Positions 10,256 to 21,651 of a stretch of 64,000 nt of DNA are shown one piece after another (positions within the stretch are counted from its first letter, which is position 1; the number at the start of each line of letters is the position of its first letter). Source of the DNA: Phaseolus vulgaris (taxonomy: Eukaryota; Streptophyta; Magnoliopsida; Fabales; Fabaceae); assembly GCF_000499845.2 (NCBI RefSeq), contig NC_023755.2, forward strand, positions 30,606,698 to 30,670,697, read 5' to 3'. The notes beneath the pieces were generated by a model. The model saw nothing but the letters and a program-made list of their open reading frames with translations, was not told the origin of the DNA and did not search any database. The position numbers and the translations under genes are program-made.

Positions 10256-12134
10256 TCAATGACAATCCACTTCCAAATCCTTCAACACGGCTTCTCGTTC
10301 AACATTACGATCATCCATCACCCAAAAGCAAAGCATTTCTTGGCGAAAGCGTAGGAGGTCTTTTTAAATAATATATCATGGAAGTTTCCAATTACCAAAC
10401 TCCAAATTAAAGGTGTAAACTCATGAAAATAACTATTGTTGTGGTATATTCGAGAAAGTTGTTCCCATCCAATTTTTGTGAACCATCCCACAACTCCATA
10501 TATTTGACAACTAAAATGCCACAGTCACAACTGCATACAACAAATAAATTTTTAACTCTAAACAACAATTCAAAATATTAAGTAAAAACCAATTAAAATA
10601 CATATAAAATCATAATAAATAACACTATTACTTTCAATACTAACCTATTTGGTTGTAAGTGAAGCTTTTCTTTTATCAATGTAATTTGAGGATCACTCTT
10701 TCCAGAAAAGTCGTCAAGAATTTTTAAAAGGTGCTGGAGTCGATCAACCTACAAGATGCAATATAACAAGAATGATAACAAAAACCAAACCAAATGAATT
10801 CATTAACTATTGAAGAATATGCAACTATTTACCATTGCTTTATCAATTTTCTGTCGACCTTCAATTCTATGACCAATGGAGTCCAACACATGCAATTTCC
10901 TTGTCCGACAATTCAGTGCGTATACCCACCAGTGGTCATTGAACATTGTTGGCATAAAGACCTACAAAATAGTGCAAAATTTTAAATTAATAACGTCAAC
11001 ATTCTAAACAAACATTTATTTACACAGAACATCACTAATATTAGCTTTCAAAATCACAATATGGTATTCCCTAATATGGGAATAAGCCTTTCCCATAAAA
11101 GGATGTGTAATCAAAACTGGTCAAGGATATATGTCCCCCATTCATGTTGATCTCCTCAATTACATGAGTCTGCAACAACCAACTCTATTATTACTATTAT
11201 CAAAAACTTAAAACAAATAATAAGAAATTTAAATTCACACTAACCACAAAAAAGGGATTGGATGAAAATTGCTTCACCACTCCAAATATTTCAATTTCAT
11301 TCATATTTAACAATCTGGTTACAAATAACATAACCTATAACCACAATCAACATAACTAAGTAAATAATATAAGTACATACAAGAAACACAACAATATGTA
11401 AATTTTTACCATGTTGTCAACTCTTGAGTGAGAACTTAATGATTGCAAGTCCAGTCTCATCAAAATATTATTTTCTATGTCGACAATAACACTACAACAA
11501 CATTTAACACCAAGTCATCAATCATGCAATAACAACAAATCAAGTAATGACTAACATAACTTATGTTGCACATTTAGTATATTTACTTAACGTTTCATGT
11601 CACACTTAAACGAACAAATTGTTTTATAAATCTTCAAAATATCAAAATCAGTTGAGCTTGGACCAGAAGAGGTTGGACCACCAGAGGTTCGATTAGGTCC
11701 ACTATGCACAAATCGAATTGACCACTTGTTTTCTTTATGAAGCAGTTGTTGGACCTCTTTAAGAGTCTTATCCAAATCAACAATCCTATTCTCGTTATCT
11801 GCAACTTTCTTCTCACAAACTTTATGTTGGTCAAGTAAGTTCTCTCACTCACTTGTACCATCACTACATTCCCCAACTCCCTCATTTGAATCTTCTAAGG
11901 CTTTTTTCACAATTTTTAGACCTTCCTCTTCAGCAGTCACTGGCCAATCCCATACAAACTAAAAAAAACAATAATTTCTAATTACTCAAAAATTACTGCA
12001 ATAGTATGCACCAAAAACTTAACCAATCCAAAATATACCTCAATAGATAAAAACCATTCATGCAACACGGCAACACAACCCGCCAAATATATCTCACGGG
12101 CATTCTTGTCTTGGTAGTAAACTTCAGATGCCAT
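10256..12134 (-). pseudogene. Ulp1-like (C48) cysteine protease gene, multi-exon, partly decayed
   Basis: Read on the minus strand from an ATG at 12134 (MASEVYYQDKNAREIYLAG). The first exon ends near 12037 at a GT donor. Later exons include an acidic/coiled segment at 11590-11940 (WDWPVTAEEEGLKIVKKALE, LDKTLKEVQQLLHKENKW). The catalytic domain lies at about 10500-10950: NDHWWVYALNCRTRKLHVLD with His at 10932-10934, Asp in DSIG at 10881-10883 and Cys in DCGILVVKYMELWDG at 10521-10523. That is the His-Asp-Cys triad order of Ulp1 SUMO/ubiquitin-like proteases. The last exon ends VLKDLEVDCH with a stop at 10256. An in-frame stop near 11850 suggests decay, or a missed splice. Ulp1-like genes are known cargo of plant DNA transposons. 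Exon limits are by eye; whether it is still expressed is unknown. Confidence 0.6.
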
Positions 12135-12152
12135 TGTCAAACTTGTAATTAA

Positions 12153-13250
12153 TGTTAGGATTGATGGCTATAACAAGAGGGGGGGCTGAATTGTTTTCAA
12201 AAGCTTTTAAAAAATACTTTGCTTAGAATGAAACTTTAACAATCAACTCAGAAAAGCAATTCAGAAAGTCAAACAAATTCCGAAACAGAAACAAATATCA
12301 GAATTTTAGTCGGTTAAAATAACAATTCAACCGGTTGTTTATGACAATGGAAAATATCAAACAGTTATGGAGAGAAGAGATAGACAGAATTACACACAAG
12401 GTTTATACTGGTTCACTCTATCCAAGAGCTACATATAGTCCTCAGTCAAACCACTGAGTATTTCACTATGCAACCAATCACAGATTACACATACACACTA
12501 CAAAGAGGTGACTTTGAATCCCACAAAGCCTACTCACCCTTTTTGCACACAACCAACACCTCAAGCCAGAATCACACTGACTTTACAGGATTTTACAACA
12601 GTTTTATAGAGAGTAATATGAACAATTACAAGAACCTAAACAGGGTTAGAAAACACCTGGAATCACAATAGACCAGAAGCCCTATTGATCAGTTCTTGAA
12701 TCACAGCAAAGCTCAAAAGGAATCTTGCTAAAACTTGGTAAAACACATTTTCACAAACAGTTGGTAATCTCTCAAATCAATCACAAATCAGAGTATCAAA
12801 CTTTTTTGTTTCATCAATCTTTTCACGTTTGAAAGAACACTAGTTTTATAAACCTTGAGAAGCCATCGTTAAAGACAGATTTGAACAACCAAATCAGTTA
12901 AAACAGGTTTTCAAAAAACTATTATGCAAATATACATTTAATCGTTAAAACCACGATTTAACCGGTTAAATGGTTTTGATAGTTATATCACTGATTCAAA
13001 AAATAGTTTCAAAACACCTTTGCTAGCTAAGTGACAAACAACCGATTGTCTCGAAACTTTAATCGGTTGTTTTTCCCTTTGCATGGAAAAACACTTTAAT
13101 CTTTAAATACAGATTGAAAATAGCTTTGTTTCTAAATCAATACTGATCTTACAAAAAATTCTAAACCCCATAACAAAACCTAAACCTAAAACATAACATA
13201 GCTTCAGGCTTCATGAGGATTTGATACATCAAAGCTTCCCATCTTCAACA
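12153..13250 (-). repeat. Copia element 5, 3' LTR (1098 bp)
   Basis: On the minus strand it runs TGTTGAAGATGGGAAGC to CCATCAATCCTAACA. It has a TATA-like TTTATAAAAC near 12843-12852 and several AACCGGTT/AACCGATT motifs. The right-hand LTR has the same structure with about 30 bp deleted near its end and a longer G run. Confidence 0.88.
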
Positions 13251-13617
13251 ATATCCCCCTATTTGATGGAGACAAATCGTTGGCATGCTTTTAGTAATGT
13301 TCTTTGTTTAGAATCTGTTGAATCCTGCAATCACTGAACAAACATAGAATAGACTAGTCCAAAAACAGATATGCACCATACATCAGATTTCAAATAAGCA
13401 GAACTGCATAAGAACAATCGGTTATTTCACATAGATAACCGGTTAAAAAACTGTAAACCAGAAAACAACAGTTTTAAAACTCCAAAAATTGAAAGCAGTT
13501 TAACACAATTGAGAACATTACAGCTCCCACCAACCCTACTCCCTCTATTTGTCTCATCAAATAGACAAATCAAAAAAAGACATAACTAAGATAAGCATGC
13601 ATATCAAGAATTCCCAA

Positions 13618-14061
13618 TTAATTTCGTAGAGAATAGAACCTGTCCTTGGATAAAGGTTTTGTGAAGATATCAGTAAGTTGTCTCTCTGTGGAAACGAACT
13701 TGATTTCACAGTCTCCATTGGTTATATGATCACGAATGAATTGGTGCCTTATTTCAATGTGCTTTATCCTTGAGTGTTGGATATGATTCTTTGTCCAGTT
13801 AATGGCACTTATGTTGTCACATAGAAGAGGAACTTTGCTAATCTTTAATCCAAAATGTTCAAGTTGTTGTTTGATCCATAGAATCTGCGCACAACAACTA
13901 CCAACAACTATATATTCAGCTTCAGCAGTGGATAAAGCTACACACGCTTGCTTCTTACTATGCCATGAAATGAGGCTTGATCCAAGTAAGTGGAAAGTTG
14001 CACTTGTACTCTTCCTATCTAATTTGCAACCTGCAAAATCCGAGTCAGAATAACCTACCAA
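13618..14061 (-). pseudogene. Copia element 5 RNase H
   Basis: Residues GYSDSDFAGCKLDRKSTSA, WHSKKQACVALSTAEAEYI and DNISAINWTKN are the copia RNase H core with its acidic residues; DIFTKPLSKDRF is the usual C-terminal signature. It removes the RNA strand during reverse transcription. The frame is open over 147 codons but is cut off from the reverse transcriptase by stops around 14062-14176. Confidence 0.85.
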
Positions 14062-14176
14062 ATGAATAGGAGAGAGAGAGAGAGGGATACCATAAGCCCA
14101 TGGATATTGTGCCTTTTAGTTATTTCATGATCCTCTTTGTAGCTTTGAAATGTGATTCCTTGGGGCAGGACTGGAA

Positions 14177-14869
14177 TCAAGCACAAAGACAAACAACGAA
14201 CATAATGTTTGGTCTGATTGTAGTTAGATAAAGAAGAGAACCTATTAAACCCTTGTACATGGTTTGATTAACCTCTGGTCCAGCTTCATCAGCTCTTAAA
14301 TAGTAGTTTGTTGACATAGGAGTTGTTGTTGCTTTACATGCTTCCATCTCGAACTTCTTAAGAATGTCTTTGCAATACTTTGATTGGCACACAAAGATTC
14401 CTTCTTTGGATTGTTTAACTTGTAGCCCGAGGAAGAATGAAATTTCTCCCATCATTGACATTTCGAACTCCCCCTGCATATCTTTGACAAAGTCCTCACA
14501 AAGTTTTACATTAGAAGAGCCAAACACAATATCATCTACATATATTTTTACTAAGATAATATCAGTTCTAGCTTTCATAATGAACTAAGTCTTATCTACC
14601 TTACCTCTTTCATACTCATGAGATAAAAGAAAAAGACTTAGCCTTTCATACTATTGACGCGGAGCTTGTTTAAGGCCATACAATGCTTTCTTGAGATTGT
14701 ATACATACTCTGGATGCTTGTGATCTTCAAAGCCAGGTGGTTGTGTGACATAGATCTCCTCATTCACGATTCCATTGAGAAATGCACTTTTCACATCCAT
14801 CTGAAACAATTTGAAATCACTCATACAAGCAAAAGGTAATAACAATCTTACCGCTTCTAACCTTGCCAC
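14177..14869 (-). pseudogene. Copia element 5 reverse transcriptase, two frame pieces
   Basis: The upstream piece (14651-14869) has [22 protein letters not shown] and [20 protein letters not shown], the front of the copia RVT_2 domain. The downstream piece (14177-14578) has the catalytic YVDDIVFGS, FFLGLQVKQS and CKDILKKFEM. A stretch of stops at 14579-14650 separates them. 14870-15307 is the decayed region between integrase and reverse transcriptase, with no open frame of note. Confidence 0.85.
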
Positions 14870-15307
14870 TGGTGCGAAGGTTTCATCATTATCGATTCCT
14901 TCAGCTTGATTGTATCCTTTGGCAACGAGTCTCGCTTTGTTTCTTGTAATGATTCATGAGTCATCCGATTTGTTTATGTACACCCACTTGGTACCTATCA
15001 CATTCATTTGATTGGTTTTTGGAACAAGAGTCCAAACTTTGTTTCTTACAAACTGATTAAGCTCTTCCTACATTGTTGCTGTCCAGAACTCATCCTTGAG
15101 AGTTTCACACATTGATTGAGGTTTAATCTTTGAAACGAATGCAGTATGATTGTAGAAATCTGCCATATTCCTTCTGGTGGAAACTCCTTTGTGGATTTGA
15201 CCTAAAATGTTGTCAAGAGATAGATCCTTAGGAATCTTCCAATCTTTTGGCAGATCCTCCTGCTGCAGATTTTCAATCGGTTGATTCGAGGGTTCAACCG
15301 GTTAAAT

Positions 15308-16365
15308 TTATGTGTTGTTGTCAAGATTCTTTAAAAAGATGTTTTGGTCATCCTCATCTGTATTGATCTTAGCTGCAGCTTGTTCACACTTGTTAGTATC
15401 ATAAAAAATAACATGAATAGACTCCTCAACAGTCATAAGCTTTTTATTAAAGACTCTATAAGCATGGCTATTAAGAGAGTAACCAAGAAACATACCTTTA
15501 TCGGATTTAGCATCGAACTTACCTAAGCTTTCTTTGCCATTGTTAAGGATATAACACTTACAACCAAAGACTTTTAGATGGCTCACATTTGGCTTTATTC
15601 CATTCAACAACTCATAAGGAGTTTTCTTCATAATAGGCCGAATCAGCACGCGATTCATCACGTAGCAGGCAGTGCTCACAGCATCGACCAAAAGCATTTT
15701 AGTAGAGCAGAGTCATTTAGGATGGTCCTTGCAAGCTCCTCTAAAGACCTGTTCTTTCTCTCCACCACACCATTCTGTTGCGGTGTTCTTGGTGGAGAGA
15801 AGTTATGAGAAATCCCTAACTTGTTGCAAAAGCTGATGAACTTTTCATTTTGAAACTCCCCTCCATGATCACTTCTTATTGCTCCTATGTTGTTGTAGCA
15901 TGTGTTCTGAAGTTTCCTTGCAAGCTTCTTAAATTCTGAATATGCTTCCTTCTTTGTGTGTAGGAAAATTGTCCAAGTGTACCTGGAAAAGTCATCTACA
16001 ACACCAAGACCATATAGATTTCCTCCAAGACTCATAGTCCTAGAAGGACCAAAAAGATACATGTGCAAAAGTTCAAGGGGTTTTGAAGTTGAAACACAGT
16101 TTTTCAAATTAAAAGATTTTCTAGTTTGTTTCCCCCTTTGACATGCTTCACACACATGTTCTTTTTCGAATTTGAGTTTGGGTAAGCCATAGACAAGTTC
16201 ATTCGATACAAGCTTATTTAAATGATTCATATGAATATGAGCAAACCTTCTATGCCAAAGCCATGATTCCTCATGCTTTGATAGAAGACAACCTATTGAA
16301 GAATGACTAGATATATCAAGCAGATAAATGTTCTTAGATCTCTTACCAATGAGAAGAACATCCAT
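15308..16365 (-). pseudogene. Copia element 5 integrase
   Basis: A GAG-pre-integrase HHCC region (WLWHRRFAHIHMNHLNKL to HVCEACQRGKQ) precedes the catalytic core. The second Asp (IRSDHGGEFQN) and the Glu (TPQQNGVVERKNR) are present, but the first Asp position reads HMYLFGPS where the family has HxDLFGP, so a catalytic Asp is replaced by Tyr. The frame changes near 15690 and continues to about 15308 (TPYELLNGIKPNVSHLKVFG, CKCYIL). It is non-functional on two counts. Confidence 0.85.
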
Positions 16366-16386
16366 TGAATTAGGTAAATGAATCTC

Positions 16387-16656
16387 TCATGAATTGGTCC
16401 TAAAGGTTACTTGATAACCTCTATCACATAACTGACTGATGCTGAGCAAGTTGTGCTTCAAACCTTCAACATAGAGCACATCATGAATAAGCAAACTACT
16501 TTCATTACCTATTGTACCTTTGCCAAGGATTTTTCCCTCACCGTAGGTTACATGTCCATCTTGTTTGAGAGATATGCTAATGAACCTGGATGCATCACCT
16601 ATCATATGTTTTGAACAGCCATTATCTAGATACCATAGATGTTGTTTTCTCTCCAA
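16387..16656 (-). pseudogene. Copia element 5 protease
   Basis: HLWYLDNGCSKHMIGD is the copia aspartic protease site; the usual DSG reads DNG here. KGTIGNESSLLIHDVLYVEGLKHNLLSISQLCDRG completes the domain. A zinc knuckle CFYCMKRGHSVRFC lies just upstream at about 16800-16850 in a stretch with stops. Confidence 0.8.
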
Positions 16657-16922
16657 ACAACCCTACAAAAGAAACAAAATCAAGTTGCTAGATTTGGTCC
16701 CCTTGTGAATTTGGGTCCATAGGTGTTAATGTGTTCCCATCAATCATTAGGCTCCTTATGAACCAATTTTAGAATACCCTTAGGAACAAAAAACTTTCTG
16801 ATTCTGCAAAACCTAACAGAGTGTCCCCTTTTCATGCAATAGAAACAACAAACAACCGGTTGCTTCGATTTTTTAACCGATTGTTTTTTAGTGAAAGTTG
16901 AAAAAGGTTTTGTGCACCCACT

Positions 16923-17740
16923 TTATTTGCTTTGGGTGTTAAAACCCAAGCCAGATTTTCCAAATACACATGTTTGGGATACCAACACATTTTCAAAATT
17001 TGATTTACCTTTCAAAATGATATCAATAGTTTTCAAAAGGTATAAGACTTTCTCTTGAAGAGACTCACAGTTTTTGCAAAAATTTGAATCACATTTGCAA
17101 AAGGATTTTTCATACACCAGTTCAGAATTTTCTAAATCAGTTTTTGATTTATTCAAGTCTTTTTCCAAAACTGTGATTTTCATTTTCAACTTTTTGTTTT
17201 CACATTTCAATCGGTTATTTGAAAAAGTTGATCTCTTAGCTTCTTCATGAATTTCTTGGAAAGCATAAAGCAATTGAAAATAAATTTCACACTTATTAGA
17301 AGAGGTTGCACTTACTTGACTCGATTCTGATTCTCCCATGGATTTTAAGCAGACTTCTAATTTGTTTTTAGAAGAGATTGAGCCAGCAGATGACTCTTCT
17401 TTATCCATTAAGTCACTCCTTGGATTCTTGTGGCATTCCTCAAGTGTGTCCCACATTCCCTTAGCCGAAGTGCATTATGAAATCTTGAGCAATTCATCAG
17501 AGTCTAGAGCAGACACAATAATATGCTGTGCCATACAATCAAGATGTTCTTTAGAGGATTCATTAATTTCAAGCATATGCACATAGGTATTATTTGAAAT
17601 AACATTCCAAATATTCTTATCTAAGGATTGAATAAAGAACTTCATTCTTATGCACCAAATAGGATAGTTTTGACCACAGAACAAAGGTGGTTTGTTCAAC
17701 GAGGCACCTTCCCCAAAAAAACTTTTATCAGCCATCAAAA
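16923..17740 (-). pseudogene. Copia element 5 gag
   Basis: It starts MMADKSFFGEGASLNKPPLFCGQNYPIW at 17738, the typical Sirevirus gag opening. After a stop at 17475 it resumes with a Ser-rich part and a long coiled segment (ENKKLKMKITVLEKDLNKSKTDLENSE) rich in Lys, Glu and Asn. The RNA-binding knuckle follows downstream. Gag forms the particle. It is broken by stops and likely lost part of the conserved gag core. Confidence 0.75.
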
Positions 17741-17807
17741 GATTTTAAAAAAAAAAACAGAAATCAAAACTTGAGTAACTTTCAAGAACCTTGCTCTTGA
17801 TGCCAAT

Positions 17808-18872
17808 TGTTAGGATTGATGGCTATAACAAGAGGGGGGGGGGGTGAATTGTTGCTTAGAATGACACTTTAACAATAAACTCCGAAAAGCAATTCAGAAA
17901 GTCAAACAAATTCCCAAACACAAACAAATATCAGAATTTTAGTCGGTTAAAATAACAATTCAACCGGTTGTTTATGACAGCGGAAAATATCAAACAGTTA
18001 TGGAGAGAAGAGATAGAGAGGATTACACACAAGGTTTATACTGGTTCACTCTATCCAAGAGCTACATCCAGTCCTCAGTCAAACCACTGAGTATTTCACT
18101 ATGCAACCAATCACAGATTACACATACACACCACAAAGAGGTGATTTTGAATCCCACAAAGCCTACTCACCCTCTTTGCACACAACCAACACCTCAAGCC
18201 AGAATCACACTGACTTTACAGGATTTTACAACAGTTTTACAGAGAGTAATATGAACAATTACAAGAACCTAAACAGGGTTAGAAAACACCTGGAATCACA
18301 GTACACCAGAAGCCCTATTGATCAGTTCTTGAATCACAGCAAAGCTCAAAAGCAATCTTGCTAAAACTTGGTAAAACACCTTTTCACAAACAGTTGGTAA
18401 TCTCTCAAATCAATCACAAATCAGAGTATCAAACTTTTCTGTTTCATCAATATTTTCACGTTTGAAAGAAGTCTACTTTTATAAACCTTGAGAAGCTACC
18501 GTTGAAGACAGATTTGAACAACCAAATAAGTTAAAACAGGATTTAAAAAAACTGTTTTACAAACATACATTTAATCGGTTAAAACCACGATTTAACCAGT
18601 TGAATGGTTTTGACAGTTATACAACTGATTAAAAAAAACAATTTCAAAACACCTTTGCCAGCTAAGTGACAAACAACTGATTGTCTCGAAACTTTAATTG
18701 GTTGCATGGAAAAACACTTTAATCTTTAAAAACAGATTGAAATAAGCTTTGTTTGAGAATAAATACTGATCTTACAAAGATTCTAAACCCCATAACAAAA
18801 CCTAAACCTAAAACATAATACAGCTTCAGGCTTCATGAGGATTTGATACATAAAAGCTTCCCATCTTCAGTA
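17808..18872 (-). repeat. Copia element 5, 5' LTR (1065 bp)
   Basis: It runs TGTTAGGATTGATGG (plus) to CTTCAGTA, where the terminal ACA has mutated. A run of about 12 G lies at 17834. Compared with the partner LTR it lacks about 30 bp near 17850. Confidence 0.85.
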
Positions 18873-18959
18873 ATTAATACATTATAAACTGCACCCCCAT
18901 TTATATAAATGTAGCGCGTCGAAATTGTCTAACAATTTAAAAGGAAAACAACAAAATGT

Positions 18960-19596
18960 CCTAGAAGTCCTAAGAACATGTATTTTTAATTAAATTTGTA
19001 ATATGTTACATACGGATTTCGTATGTAATAATTTCTATTTTTAATTAAATTTTTAATACATTATATACGAATTATACCTGCATGTAAAAATTTCTGTTTT
19101 TTTAAACAAATGTGTAGTACGTTCATACAGATTATATTCATATGTAACAATTTCTGTTTTTTGAATTAAATTTTAAATATCTTACATATGGATTATATTC
19201 GTATGGATTATATTCGTATGTAAAAAATTTTGTTTTTAAATTAAATTTGTAATACGTAACAATTTCTATTTTTAATTAAATTTTTAATATGTTACATACG
19301 GATTATATTCGTATGTAAATGCGTTTGTTTTTGTAATTAAATTTGTAATATGTTACGTACGGATTATATCCGTATGTAACAATTTCTATTTTTTGAATTA
19401 AGTTATAAATACCTTACATACAGATTATATCCATATGTAACTACCTTTTGTTTACATACGAAAAAATTTGTATGTAATTTCTATTTACATACTAAATGGA
19501 ATCTGTATATAATAATATGTATGTAACATCCACTTTACATACGGATACAAATTCATATGTTATAATCGGTATGTAAATGAATAATTTCTTGTAGTG
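18960..19596. repeat. CACTA sub-terminal repeat array and terminal inverted repeat
   Basis: At least eight imperfect copies of a palindromic unit, TTACATACGGATT followed by (A)TATTCGTATGTAA, lie in both orientations, spaced by AATTTCTATTTTTTAATTAAATT. The array ends in TTTCTTGTAGTG. Arrays of this kind are where CACTA transposase binds. 18878-18960 is leader sequence without features. Confidence 0.75.
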
Positions 19597-19786
19597 AGTT
19601 ATAACACGTTAAACGAGCACTTATTAGGTGGCAACCCAGTCCACTTTTTAGTTTTATTTTGTTTTGTTACCTTTGTTGATTTTATTTTTGAAACTCATGT
19701 TTTCTTGCAGGAAGTCTTGCCCAAGCGAGTTAAATCTCACTCAAGCGAGAAAGTTGTGAAAAGTATGGAGCTCTCGAGACTTAGCT

Positions 19787-19810
19787 CGCTCAAGCGAGCT
19801 CGCTTGAGCG
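19787..19810. repeat. 24-bp perfect palindrome
   Basis: The half-site CGCTCAAGCGAG is followed at once by its reverse complement, with no spacer. Several single half-sites lie nearby (19726-19910). Confidence 0.9.
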
Positions 19811-20926
19811 CATTTGATGACGAAATTCTCGCTCAAGCGAGTTTTACGTCGAAAAATGGTTTTTCTCGCAGGGATTCTCTCTCAAGCAAGAAAAATCTCG
19901 CTCAAGCGATTTTTTTTTAAAAAAAAATCTTAAAGGTAACCCCCTCCCTATATTCCTCCCGATCAGTTTTCATGTTATGTATTTTGGCCTGAGGACAGGT
20001 TCTATTATTCAATGGGGCAGATCCAGCAAATGAAGCAAAACTATAGATAAAGATTTTAACAAACAGCTGGATGACTTCTTAGGAAGAGAGGATTGAGCAA
20101 AAATATGCTTTTAGTTTTCTATTTATTTTTTTATTTTTTGGTTAATTTGTTTTCTGTTTATTTTCTTATTTGTTTAGTTTGTTTAATTGTTTATTTTGTA
20201 TTTTGAATAAATTTGATATTTTTGTTATTTTTTAGTTTTATGTCTTGAATTATTTTTCTTAAATAAATTTCAGTTTAATTTTTTTTTCTAGTTTATTTTT
20301 CTCAAATAAAAAACAACTAGAATATTAATTTTGAATTGTGGAAAAAGAATTTGTGTTTAAATATTAAATAGTAAGATGAGCTAGACAAAGGTTAGAAAAT
20401 AAAATTTGATTGAATCTTTATTCAAATGTAGTTGAATTGTGATACATGAAAATTTAACAGGATGATTGATTAGGAGAGAGAATGACAAAACAAAAAGGAA
20501 TACCAATTAAACTAAGTGAGTGTGTGAACCTTAAACATTTTTTAGAGTTTTACTGATGAATTAACGGTTGTGGTTGCTTAATTTTTATTTTTTGTTACAT
20601 CATAAAAGAGCATGAAGATGATTGAAGCATTTGTTTGTTTTAATTAGGAACCCAGAGCCAAATATCCAACCTTTATCTTATTAGAATTCCATTTTTTATA
20701 TATCCCCTTTGGGCCAAGAATTTTTGTTATTACTCCACCCTAACCTTTGATGATATATTTTCTTACCTTTTGGCATGTTTAAGGAAGGAGAACATAGATG
20801 CAATAATAATAGAAAAGGGAATGGTTGGTTCTAGATTTTGAAAGCTCAAAAAGGTGAAAATAGGAAGAATATTCCTATTGTTGAAAAAATATATGACAAA
20901 CAAAAAAAAAAAAAAATAGAAAAAAA

Positions 20927-21290
20927 GGCTTAATTACCTTTTTCGTCCCTATATTTATAGCCAATAATCAATTTGGTACAGTGGTTTTTAAAAAATTCAA
21001 TTTGGTCCCTAAGTTTTTTAAAATGTATTCAAAATGGTCCTTTCTGTTAAATATCACCAAACGGCGTTAAGTGGTGCTTATGTGGCAGACACGTGTAAGT
21101 TACGTGGATGGTGCTTACATTACTTTAGTGAGTACTGAATTAGGGTTTAGGTTATTCAAATTGGGGATTTCGAATTTCTGATTTAGGGTTTCTAATACGA
21201 GGATTGCTCCCCTGGTTGGATTTTGTGGTGCGCTTCCCTGCTTCGATTCCATTCGGAGGTGTGCTCCCCTCATTCGATTCTGTGGTGCGA
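20927..21290 (+). repeat. MULE left terminal inverted repeat
   Basis: It is the reverse complement of 23807-24170 with scattered differences. It carries a telo-box-like TTAGGGTTT at 21140-21148 and a Kozak-free GC-richer inner part. Confidence 0.85.
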
Positions 21291-21651
21291 GTGAATTCGG
21301 AGGTGCGATCTTGTGGTTTGTGATTCGTTCGTGGGTGTAGTTCTGTTTGTGTGGAAATGCGTACTTGCCTTAAAAAATGAAATTTAGTTTAAACTTTAAA
21401 GATAAGAGTGAATTAAACGACACAATAAATTTAGTTAGCATTTTAATATGTAGGATTTGGTGTGTCCTTTAAATAACTGTGTGGATGGCTCTTTCAGATA
21501 CATGCACCTAACATTCTGCCAGCCAAGAGGAATTGTGTTGCAATGAAATTAGATAACCTCCACAAAACTACCTAACATTTAACCATATCACTTTACTTTT
21601 AAACTATTATTTTAAATTGAACAAAGGTAAGTTTTATCTTTTTCAGAATTA

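Larger units (their letters stand above)
12153..18872 (-). mobile_element. Copia element 5: complete Sirevirus-type Ty1/copia retrotransposon
   Basis: Two LTRs (12153-13250 and 17808-18872) flank a decayed gag-pol in the order gag, protease, integrase, reverse transcriptase, RNase H, all leftward. A perfect 5-bp duplication ATTAA borders it (12148-12152 and 18873-18877). The minus-strand primer site (TTGGCATCAAGAGCAAGG) lies just inside the right LTR, and the polypurine tract AGGGGGATAT lies at the left LTR. The long coiled gag, the knuckle CFYCMKRGHSVRFC and LLSISQLCDRGYQVTF resemble soybean SIRE-type elements. No envelope-like ORF is seen. Many stops make it non-functional. Confidence 0.88.
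9979..19596 (-). mobile_element. CACTA (En/Spm-type) DNA transposon carrying a Ulp1-like gene, split by a copia element
   Basis: The right end is TTTCTTGTAGTG (19585-19596), the exact complement of the canonical CACTA terminus CACTACAAGAAA. About 600 bp of sub-terminal direct and inverted repeats precede it. The gene inside faces away from that end on the minus strand. A complete copia (12153-18872, ATTAA duplication) interrupts it. No matching left terminus is visible; the left boundary is the copia LTR relic. No TNPD transposase was recognised, so this looks like a non-autonomous, gene-carrying copy. That the gene and the terminus belong to one element is inferred from continuity across the copia insertion. 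Confidence 0.65.

Noticed and set aside
11491..11505. ACACTACAACAA as the left CACTA terminus
   Set aside because: It lacks the CACTACAAGAAA continuation, sits inside the Ulp1-like gene and has no sub-terminal repeats beside it.
12468..12671. Repeated frame 'MQPITDYTYT' in both copia element 5 LTRs (also 18101-18364)
   Set aside because: It lies in LTR sequence, antisense to the element; the likeness only reflects LTR identity.
18960..19590. CRISPR-like or satellite array
   Set aside because: Units are palindromic, irregularly spaced and end at a CACTA terminus, so they are transposon sub-terminal repeats; CRISPR does not fit a plant nuclear sequence.
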